In this document: piece after piece, positions 24,479-33,593 of the stretch
Position numbering within the stretch: the stretch's first letter is position 1
Layout of the letters: each line of letters begins with the position of its first letter
DNA from: Hibiscus mutabilis
Lineage: Eukaryota > Streptophyta > Magnoliopsida > Malvales > Malvaceae
Reading direction: 5' to 3'
Length of the DNA: 64,000 nt
Assembly (NCBI GenBank): GCA_019671005.1
Contig: CM033718.1
Span: 31,016,508 to 31,080,507 of the forward strand
Position numbers and translations under genes: made by a program
Notes under the pieces: generated by a model
Told to the model about the DNA's origin: nothing
What the model saw: the letters and a program-made list of their open reading frames with translations, nothing else
The model's database searches: none

Positions 24479-25881
24479 TGTAACATCCTAAATTGCTTAT
24501 AGAATAAGACTTGTTACTGCTCTTAAGGATTTAATTAAGTGACCATGATTGAAGGCTTAAAGGACCAAATTGAAATAAAAATCGAATTAAGGAGCTAGCT
24601 AACTTGACCAAATTGATTAATGTGTAAAAGTATGTGTTTGCATGGTAATTAGTAAAGTTTAAAGAGTATAGATGATGTGGTTGGTTGAAGAAGGACCACG
24701 TTGGCTTATTTTCCACAGGATTAGAAACTAAACAAATAGTTAACATTCTTGTCATTTCTTCTCTAGCACCGAACTTAGACTTGAAAGAAGAAAGGAGAGA
24801 ATGCCATCTCTAGTGTAATTTTGGATCGAATCTTTTAGGCTTTCGAGCTTGAATTTTTCTCGTTTCTTTTGAAAGGGTAAGCTTTCCATGTACTAATTTC
24901 ATTAGTTGATATATATAATTGTGATGCAAGATTTGTAACGAAGGTATGTTTAGTAGAACAGTGTGTTTGAAAGAATGATAGCTTAGAAAAGAAGTGAAAA
25001 TCTATGTGAATTGTTGCATGGTTAGTAAATTAGACCTTTAGCAATGCTAGATTAGATTAAATTGGTTAGTTTTGCATGCTGGAAATTGAGGAGCCAAGAA
25101 CAATGTTCAAGAAATTAGAAATTTCCTTGTCAAATAGCAACTCCAAGTAAACTGTTTCAAGGGGTTTTGAATTGTTCTTGCTAGAATTTTAAGTTAATAA
25201 CTACTTTGTTAGTATGAGTGTTTAAAAGAACAGAGGAAATTTTTAGAAAGGGATCTGAAGGTTGTTCTAGTGTTTTTGATTAGAATTAAATCTGCCCTGT
25301 ATCGAGCAGTTTCGTTTAGCACTGGTTATATTGATTGAATCTAGTAAAATGTTTGTTTTAGCCAACCCCTTGATAACTGCCACTATGATGTTTGACAATA
25401 GGATTATTTGGTAAATTGTGATTGTAATATGGATAGAGAAATTGATTCAAGAACAAGGAAATATATAAAAGAATATGGGTAGTTTTGAAACAGTGGTAAC
25501 ATTAAGAGAATTGTCTTGTTATGGTGATATGTTCGAATGTTGTAATGGTGCAATTATGGAATCATGCTTGGATGTCATGAAAATGTAAGGTCAATAAAAT
25601 TAATTCTAATTTACTATTAATGGTTGTTATATTAGATAAGAAAAAGAGTTTAAATGGCTATTGTATGACCTTGTAAGGGAAATGGAAACTGCCCTGCTCA
25701 AACAGTCTCCTTTGGGACTGTTTTAAGAAGATTGAGTTATTGGACATTTTTAGACTCAAATTGAGTATCACGTAATGAGAATTAAGCATGTTAATTTAGC
25801 TAGATTGATTGGAACTTATAAGCTTAATTGAAAAGTGTTAAGTAACTAATGAAAGAAGGGTAATTTCTAATTAAAAGCAAT
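24479..25881 (+). mobile_element. Partial LTR W
   Basis: It starts TGTAACATCCTAAATTGC inside the integrase of X (the 5 bp to the left are GCCTT) and is cut at 25882 by the LTR of V. The start is typical of this LTR superfamily, and the piece includes a leader-like segment around 24765-24880. The right end is not found in the window, so it is unclear whether it was a solo LTR or a full element. No gene is seen in it. Confidence 0.75.
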
Positions 25882-26944
25882 TGTAACACCCTAAATCCTA
25901 GCCTAGAAGTATTGAGGTCAATTGCTTAAATTGATAGCTTAATTGAATCTAGAAATTAAGCTAAATTGATTAGTCAAGGGTCTAATTGAATGAATGAAAG
26001 AACAAGTGATCAAATTAAGATGACCAACTTGTAAACTCTAACAATTCCAAGGAATGCATTATAAAATTCCTACATCTCTTAAATACCCTTGATTAAGTTA
26101 ATATTAAGGATTAATTAAGGGGCATTTTAGACTTTGTAAAAATCCAATAAAATGGATTAGATGTTGTCATCTTCTCCATTATACCAAATTGCCGAAACTC
26201 ACTAGAGAAAAAGAGAGAAAGAAAGCTTGAAGGAGAAAGCTTGAATCCATGTCCTACAACCTTGATTTTGCTCCAAATTAAGCCTAGATAGCTTAGTGAT
26301 TAAGGTAATTACTTGTTTCCTTTGTAAATTTCATGTTTGAATTGAAATGGAAATGTGGTTTGAATGTATAGATGCTGGAAAATGTGATGAACATGTTATA
26401 GATTGATTGAATGATTGTTTGATGATGTTCTTGGTTGTATTAATGAATTAGATGATTTCTTTATGTGTTTAGGTCATGCTATGTGCAATTAGAACCTAGA
26501 AATTGATTGCTAGTAATCAAATGGCTAATGAAACTCATGTGTAATTGCTGGAAAATTGAGAAACATGAACATGGTTCAAAACAATTTAGATTAGGGGATT
26601 GTTTTGATTTAAAAATTGTGTAAGCATGCTAAATGAGCTTAAAACTCTGTTTTGAACATGTTGATAGGTAAAATGGAGATTTAATTGAATTGGTAACTTG
26701 CTGGAAAAATGACTACACCTAATTGAACTAGTAAATTAGGTAATGGACTGCCTAGTTGATGAATTGATGTGTAATTGTGATCAATTGGATTAAAGTAGGT
26801 TCAACATGTCTATGCCCTATTTTGAGAACATTGTTAGGTGAATTATGATGGCCTAAATATGTATGAACATGTTTATGAATGAAATTGTCATGATAGGACC
26901 TTGTTAGAATGAAATAAAGAACTAGAATTGCAACCTAGTGTAAG

Positions 26945-26972
26945 CTGCCCAGAAATGCTATTTTCTGGGCAG
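26945..26972 (+). repeat. 28-nt hairpin with 11 bp stem in LTR V
   Basis: CTGCCCAGAAA-tgctat-TTTCTGGGCAG is a perfect inverted repeat. Weaker versions occur at the same LTR place elsewhere, for example near 34590, 45733, 57742 and 22817. Confidence 0.85.
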
Positions 26973-27956
26973 TCACTTTGAAAATTCACCAAAAATGTAG
27001 AGATCAAATTCAGGGCTGAAATATTAATGGCATAATCCTTAGTATGTATACTTTCATTAGGAGAAAACAGAACTGAAAACTGGGTCCTATACTGGAAACT
27101 GTAAATGGAAATAGCTGGACAGTACAAATTGTCCAGGCAGTGTAAAATACCCTATCTTTGAACAATAAATTGTATTAATTGGCTAAGAACTAAAATGAAA
27201 GCCTATTATGGTTTTAAAAACAATTTTTTTAGCTTTCCAATGGTATAAATTAATTTAAATTCCTACGTAGGAATTGAAATATATACCTATTTAAGCATGT
27301 AGTGTGGAAGCTGCCAGGTAGCACACTTAAGCTAGTTATAAACTGTTTTGTGCACAGTTTTATTGGACTGTTTGTAACGGTTTGGGATAAATGGATTTTG
27401 CCTAGATTTTTTTATTGAAATGTTGGCTGAATTGTACTTATTTGAGCAAAGTCTTGCTGCCAGAATTGTGTATGATAAGTACTAGTAATATTGCCTTGCT
27501 TGAATGGTCATATGAGACTTGTTTTAATATGCATCTGCTTGTATAATGTTTTAGAACCAGCTTTGAACTTGGAGGAAGGAGAAAAATGAAATCATTCAAA
27601 GGCTAAGAACGAGGGAATAGCTATACAAGACAATTGCTAGCTTTCTTGGATTGTATTGTGAGTGTAGTTACCTCTAGGGTTAGGACTAGGTCCTAACCAT
27701 TGCATTCTTGTTTCAATCTTGACATGTAAATGAATCTAATCTTGAACTTGACCTAATAAAGGAAGGATGATTAAAGAAACAAATGAAACATGATCCTAGT
27801 ATTGTTTATATGTCTATTCGAAATGCTTATGCATGATTGATGATAGCTTGAATGCTTGTATGTGTTATGATACAACATGATTGAATGGTAATGACTTGTT
27901 TGAGATATGATGTTATCTCATCATGATGAAATGAATCTTGAAACCACTTGACTTGT

Positions 27957-28220
27957 GAGCTAAGGCTCAATAGCCTAAGGGCTTAACATGAAATGATCTT
28001 ATTTGACATGAACATGATCTTGAACTTGATAACATGAATAAATGGTAATTCGAACAACCTTGGTAGCTAGTTGGATTAGGTAGAAAGGCATGCCTTAGAG
28101 TCTAGAACTCATTGTGTACGGGTGGACTACGATCCAGGGCTAAGGCCCCTATTTGGAGACAGATGGAGGGTACGTATGTGGTCTTCGGCGACAGTAGGAG
28201 GGTTGACCGCACTATAGTGC
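27957..28220 (+). repeat. Series of 12-nt stem-loops in LTR V
   Basis: GAGC-taag-GCTC (27957-27968), AGCC-taag-GGCT (27972-27983), GGGC-taag-GCCC (28137-28148) and GCAC-tata-GTGC (28209-28220). Three share the loop TAAG with three different fully paired stems. Confidence 0.85.
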
Positions 28221-28820
28221 ATATTGTGGCGACAGTTGGTTGAAGACTCGATTACCTATACGAACTAAGTACCAAGGGGTTGTTTAATGAATTAACAAAT
28301 GAATAGCAATTCAATTATACATGATACTTGTCATGAATGCCATGAGATGTATGTTACTTGATTTGAAAGCATGACACCTTGGTTTCTTGTTTTACAAGCA
28401 TGTTGCTTGATTCATGAATTATGAGTTCTTGATGCCTAATCTTGTTGGTCGAATACATGTTATCCTAGATAGGATAATCTTGATGCTTGAAAGACTAGAT
28501 AAGGTCACTCTTGATGTTTGTAAGACTAGTTAAGTCTACTCTAATGCTTGGAAGCCTTAGCTAGGTCTACACTTGACTTACAAGACATGAAACTTGAAAT
28601 AACAAATGGTTAGACTAGTTACTACCTCACTAAGTACATTTTTGTACTTATCACTCCTGTTTCATTCTTACCAACCTACAGGTTAGAGGATTCAACATTG
28701 CTTGATCTTGAAGTTGATTCATTGAGCAAGAAGCATCCTACACAGGCTTGGTTAAAGTATGATTCCATAATTGTTTTGTATTCTCCTAGAATAATGGCAC
28801 TAGATGTATATAGATAGCTT

Positions 28821-28883
28821 AAAATGACCTTAAAATGCTTAAATTGGTATTACAAAATGACCTTAAAATGCTTAAATTGGTAT
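28821..28883 (+). repeat. 33 bp tandem duplication in LTR V
   Basis: A 30 bp stretch beginning AAAATGACCTTAAAATGC at 28821 is repeated exactly from 28854. Confidence 0.9.
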
Positions 28884-29180
28884 GCCTCGCTTATATTGGT
28901 TCTTAATCGAGTATTATGACCTAAAATAATTTATATACTTGAGAATCACATCCTTGTTAAGTATAAAATTTACAATCATCACATGTCTCCTATCTTCAAT
29001 TCTAATGACTGTAATGTGATACCTTTGATGTTGTTTTTAGATTTTTTGTTCGAATGCTTGTGCTCTAAAGGTCTCACCATGAGTCATTTCCTTGTTCGAT
29101 TACCAACTTGTTAGACAAGTTAGATTGTCTATTCCTAGAACTGTATTATCTTTTAGACCTTGGGGTAGGGTATTACAATT

Positions 29181-29193
29181 AGGTAATCAGAGC
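29181..29193 (+). other. Primer binding site of V
   Basis: AGGTAATCAGAGC, 3 bp after the LTR, resembles the initiator Met tRNA site with one inserted and one changed base. Confidence 0.75.
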
Positions 29194-29318
29194 TAAGGTT
29201 TAGTCAATCCTAGGACTAAACCAGTTGTGTCATCAGTTATGTAAGTGCCACCTATGAGTTGAATTGAATGGTGCTTGTGACCTTGTTTGATTGAATCTTT
29301 CTTAAATGCTAATTTCTA

Positions 29319-30236
29319 ATGTCTGAGACACATCTGGCCAGGGATAGAGATAGCCCGGCTGGCTCCTCCAATGAAGGAGGAAGTGTTAGATTAAACCAAG
29401 AGCAATTAAATCCTCAGAATGCTGGAGAACCACAACCTGAAGCTCCTCAAGTGAACTAGATTCAAAAACAATGCCTCCTCAACATGACTAAGGTGTTTAA
29501 TGAACTTGTTGCTAACCTGAAACAAAATGATCCTCTTGCATCCGTAGTGATTTAACCTAGGGCTCCAATTGATAAATTGGTTCAGCATCGAGCCTATACA
29601 TTCACGGGATCTGATGAAGAGAATCTTGAAGCAGCAGAATACTGGTTGGAAACTACCATTAGAATTCTAACCAAACGACTTCAATGTTCTGATGAACATA
29701 AATTAGAGTGTGTTGTGGCTTTACTTGCTGATGAAGCCTTGAACTGGTGGGAAACTACAACCTTCACTGCCCCTGAAGACTCTGTCACTTGGGAATTCTT
29801 TCTAAAAGAATTTCAGAAGAAGTATGTGAGCGAACAATACCTTGTGGAAAGAAGAAGACGTTCTTACATTTGAAGCAAGGTGGTAGACCCATAGAACAAT
29901 ATGTTAGTGATTTCTGCAAATATTGGAAGCATGGGTCTGAATATATTAAGAAGGACGAGGATAAATGCAGAATGCTCATCAAAAGATTGAATGATGATTT
30001 GAGCCTGATGTTTAAGGCTCTTGGAATAATTGATTTTTAAGACTTGGTAAACTGAGTGATTGCTATCGAGTCTAGGATGAAAGCAGCTGATAAAAAGAAA
30101 GGAGAGCTTTTCTAAGAAAGACAAGAGGTCAAGGAATGATGGCAAGTCTCAATGGCCCTTCAAGAAGCCAAAAAATCAAGGAATGGATTCTTCAAGCTAT
30201 GTTGCTTCTTCAAGGGGTAACTTCATCCTGAAGCCT
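29319..30236 (+). pseudogene. gag of element V (broken)
   Basis: The ATG at 29319 opens MSETHLARDRDSPAGSSNEG, the same type of start as in Z. Stops follow at about 29457 (after PQPEAPQVN) and 29551. The capsid part is recognisable: APIDKLVQHRAYTFTGSDEE, AAEYWLETTIRILTKRLQCS, ECVVALLADEALNWWETTTF, TWEFFLKEFQKKYVSEQYLV, then a frame change near 29865 and FLHLKQGGRPIEQYVSDFCK, MLIKRLNDDLSLMFKALGII. Gag would form the virus-like particle in the cytoplasm. The gene decays after 30040 and is cut near 30236 by a piece of R-type LTR, so zinc knuckle and pol are missing. Confidence 0.87.
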
Positions 30237-30513
30237 GCTTGAATGTGGCTATTCATTCAAATGCCTGCTTGATGCCTAAGGTAGTGTATAATAAACGTTT
30301 ACTTGATGAATGAGATGGTTATGTGAATGCTTGCTTGTATGTTCTCCATGGTCTAACATTCACTATCAAGATGTGATTTATGAATGATAAGGCATTGCTT
30401 GATCCTTGAAACTTGATTGTGATTAATTGACTTGCTTGATGCCAAAGATGGCATGTATTCGAAATGGCTTGCTTGAATTAGTAGATGTTACTTGACTTGT
30501 GAAGTATGTATAA
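30237..30513 (+). mobile_element. Fragment of element R 5' LTR (left of copia)
   Basis: The piece matches LTR A from 35521 to about 35797 (CTTGAATGTGGCTATTCATT at its start). The copia LTR interrupts it, and the end of the same LTR type returns at about 33291-33411. The beginning of the LTR is missing; it is joined directly to V gag. Confidence 0.75.
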
Positions 30514-30813
30514 TGTGAAGAATATAGCCGTTATAAAAGATAAACTTCAAATATTGTAAATATTATTTGTTATTATCTGCTAACATTTTAGGATTAAGTC
30601 TAAAGGGATAAAACTCTATCTCCTAGCATTATCTAGGATTCTTATCTCTTGTATCTTATCTTATAGTTAGATTTAAATTTTAAATTAAGTAATTTGATTG
30701 TAACATAACTCTCTTGTATTCAGCCTATATAAAGGCTTTGTACCGATGCATTATTCAAGTTAATACATTTGAGAATTCATTCTCTCTACAAAACAGTCTC
30801 TCAATTATTAACA
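30514..30813 (+). mobile_element. 5' LTR of a Ty1/copia element
   Basis: About 300 bp, from TGTGAAGAATATAGCC (or TGAAGAAT at 30516) to CAATTATTAACA, followed at once by TGGTATCAGTTG. A TATA box is at 30726. The host sequence on the left is LTR of R; comparison with the uninterrupted copy at 35791 places the boundary within 2-3 bases. Confidence 0.8.
30726..30733 (+). promoter_or_regulatory. TATA box in the copia LTR
   Basis: TATATAAA, about 85 bp before the LTR end, is the clearest core promoter element in the window and fits the short-LTR layout of copia elements. Confidence 0.7.
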
Positions 30814-30825
30814 TGGTATCAGTTG
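30814..30825 (+). other. Primer binding site of the copia element
   Basis: TGGTATCAGTTG directly abuts the LTR and matches the first nine bases of the initiator Met tRNA complement. Confidence 0.85.
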
Positions 30826-30927
30826 CTTAGGTTTTTTTTTCTTCCAATCCACAAAACCTAGAGAATACATACCTCTCCAACATCTAAAATTAGTTTCGGG
30901 TCTGATCAAACCCTCCCACAAGAAGAT

Positions 30928-33290
30928 ATGGCGTATAGTTTATGCAGCAGCAGCCAAAAGATCAATAACGAGTAGCTTGGGGAATTAAAACAAATGGCTG
31001 GGCAGCCATTAGTAAAAATTAATCAAAGTGTGACCATGGTAGCAAATGAAGGTAGCATTTCCTTTGCAAATACTGCTGGTAACAAAAATCTCATCCCTTG
31101 GATAGTCGATTCTGGGTTACTGACCATATGACAAGAAATAAAAGCCTCTTTCTTACTCTTACAAAGCAACCTAGTCAAAAGAGTGTGAAGACAGCTGATG
31201 GTTAGGCGACTGTAGTAGAAGGGATTGGGACAATATACGTTAACAAGGACATTGTTCTTTCCTCTATTTTATATGTTCCCAAACTAAAATACAATTTACT
31301 CTCAGTCAATAGATTCTGTGATGTTTTCCAGCGTTTCACTCAGTTTGATTCTGTTGGTTGTGTTTTTCAGGAAATGGCTTCGGGAAAAGAGATTGGAAAT
31401 GCTAAGCTATGTAGTGGCCTTTATCTTCTTGAAGGAAAACCTCTTCCCAATGGACAAGTTCACACAAGTTGCGCCTTTAAATCTGTTTGTTTACCCTCTC
31501 AACTTTCTAGTTTAAGTTCAAATGAAATTTTGCTATGGCATTTTCGACTAGGTCATCCTAGTTTCTTTTATCTCCATAAATTGTTTCCTAAATTATTTCT
31601 TACTAAAAAACCAGCTTCATTTACTTGTGATGTCTGTCAAATTGCCAAGCATAAAAGAAATTCTTACCATCCATCTTCTTATAAAGCTTCACAACCTTTC
31701 TTTCTCATTCAAGTGACATTTGTGTTCCTTCTAATGTTAAGAATATCTCAGGGGCTCAGTGGTTTGTTTCTTTCATTGATGATCACACTAGGACAACCTG
31801 GACTTATCTTATGAAAACAAAATCTGAGACTGAGGAGATCTTTAAAAAATTCTATTCTATGGTTGAAACTCAGTTTTGCAGTAAAATTAAGATATTCAAG
31901 AGTGACAATGGGAGTGAATTCTTTACTAAAACTTTGGGTATTTTTTTTTAAAAAGAGGTATAGTTCATATTAGCTCTTGTGTAGATACCCCTCAGCAAAA
32001 TGGAGTAGCCGAGAGAAAAAATCGACATCTATTAGAGGTTACTAGGGCCCTCTTATTTTCTTCTAATGTCCCTAAGCATTTTTGGGGAGAGGCATTGCTT
32101 CATGCTACTTTTTTAATTAACAGGTTACCTAGTAGAGTTCAGGGGTTCAAAACACCAAGGGAGGTATTTCTTCAAACCAATGTCATGTACACTGCCCATT
32201 AGAGTTTTTGGTTCCTGTGCTTTTGTTCACATCTCTAAACTATTTCGGGGTAAGTTAGATCCTAGGGCCATCAAATGTATTTTCCTGGGATATTCTGCTC
32301 AGAAGAAGGGTTTTAAATGTTATTCACCTGTCACTAGAAAATTTTATGTTTCTATGGATGTTTCATTTCATGAATCTCAAACTTTTTTCTTAGATTCCAA
32401 AATTTAAGGGGAGAGTTAGGATGAATTTCAGCCTCAACAGATTTAGTTACCTCTAAATGAACCTACTATTATACCCACCCCTATTCCAACATAGGATCCT
32501 ATCCCTGAATCTACTATGATACTAGATTATGTTCTTGAAACTTTATCTCCTAGAGTTGAATTCGTACCAAAAACACCATTAAATCTTCCTTCCGAGAACC
32601 AACTTGAAACCAGAGAACTCAGTGTCTATACAAGGAAGAAAATGAGGCCTATTCAGGACACTACACAGCTTAGGACTGCTCAAGAACTGGAACCGATCCC
32701 ATTGTCCTTGGAGGAGGAGGAAGGTATGGAAAATTTGAATAATGATGATATTGAACATATTGATACATCTAACTTACCAGTTGCTAAAAGAAAAGGTATC
32801 AGGAAATGTACAAGTCATCCGATATAGAGATATGTGGCTTACGGAAAGCTAATGCCCTCATTTAAGGCTTTCACAATCAAGATTGATAATATCCAAATCC
32901 CTCAAACAGTACATGATGCCTTGAAGGATCCGAGATGGAAAAAAGCTGTAGAAGATGAGATTCAAGCACTGCAGGAAAATAAAACCTGGGTGATGACTTC
33001 TTTACCTCTAGGAAAGAAGGTTGTAGGTTGCAAAATAGGTATTTACAGTTAAATATAATTCGGATGGGCGCATTGAGAGGTTCAAAGCAAGGCTGGTTGC
33101 AAAGGGATTCACTCAGTCCTATGGGATTGATTATTAGGAGACATTTGCTTCAGTGGCAAAACTCAACACAGTAAGAATCTTATTGTCCCTTGCTGCAAAT
33201 TTGGACTGGCCTCTTCATCAACTAGATATAAAGAATTCCTTCCTAAATGGGGATATAGAAGAAGAGGTGTACATGCTAAGGCCACCTGGT
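30928..33290 (+). pseudogene. Truncated Ty1/copia gag-pol (PR, IN, part of RT)
   Basis: An ATG at 30928 gives 15 gag codons and a stop, then the frame resumes shortly before the protease, so nearly all of gag is deleted. The protease shows PWIVDSG at 31096-31116, then a frameshift. The pre-integrase and zinc finger follow in 31374-31814: LLWHFRLGHPSFFYLHKLF and CDVCQIAKHKR give the H-H-C-C ligands. The integrase core has FIDDHTRTTWTYLM, SDNGSEFF and TPQQNGVAERKNRHLLEVTR (catalytic D and E visible), with a one-base shift near 31712 and a stop in a T run near 31950. The frame 32180-32407 is the integrase C-terminal part (FGSCAFVHI, KCIFLGYS). RT begins at about 32834 (DPRWKKAVEDEIQALQENKT, FKARLVAKGFTQ, LPLHQLDIKNSFLNGDIEEE-like) and ends at about 33290 before the catalytic YVDD region; RNase H and the 3' LTR are missing. 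Confidence 0.9.
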
Positions 33291-33411
33291 AGCCACTCAA
33301 CTCATCTATTAGGGATGAGTCCAAATTTTTTTCTAATTGGTTCTCGTTTCCAGTGTACTCTGTAACGCTCTTGAGCCAGTTTACTACTAAACTAGGGTAG
33401 GGGGTGCTACA
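33291..33411 (+). mobile_element. End of the 5' LTR of element R
   Basis: From about 33291 the sequence leaves copia RT and matches the end of U's LTR (CTCATCTATTAGGGATGAG here, a near match at 49046). It ends GGGGGTGCTACA at 33411 before a primer site. A terminal stem-loop AGTTTA-ctac-TAAACT is at 33378-33393. So the copia element is cut at its right side together with part of this LTR. Confidence 0.8.
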
Positions 33412-33593
33412 TTTATTGGTATCAGAGGTAAGGTTTAGTCGATTCTCGGGCTAAACCGGGACTCGTTGCATTGTCATAAGTCTAGTGTGCCACCTAGGAG
33501 ATTATTATACTGTATAGGCTTGTGTTCTTACTTAACTGAACTTCTTCTATTCTATCTAAACAATAGACTTGGATTCTTTTTAAGGGGGAGAAT
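33412..33593 (+). mobile_element. Internal region of element R, only 182 bp
   Basis: It contains a primer site TGGTATCAGAGG (33417-33428), the leader motif GATTCTCGGGCTAAA and GCCACCTAGGAG shared with Z and U, and a purine tract TTTAAGGGGGAGAAT (33579-33593). There is no coding region at all. The signals needed for reverse transcription are kept and everything between them is gone, which makes R a non-autonomous derivative. Confidence 0.85.

Larger units (their letters stand above)
25882..29177 (+). mobile_element. 5' LTR of element V
   Basis: It runs from TGTAACACCCTAAATCC to GGGTATTACA (3296 bp) and is followed by a primer site, so it is a 5' LTR. The 3' LTR is not in the window. It holds hairpins at 26945-26972, 27901-27920, 27678-27698, 27957-27968, 27972-27983, 28137-28148, 28209-28220 and 28632-28649, and a 33 bp tandem duplication at 28821-28883. 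The second half of U's 5' LTR (44766 onward) is related to it. Confidence 0.88.

Noticed and set aside
29406..30145. Minus-strand open frames across V gag
   Set aside because: They are the antisense shadow of the recognisable plus-strand gag.
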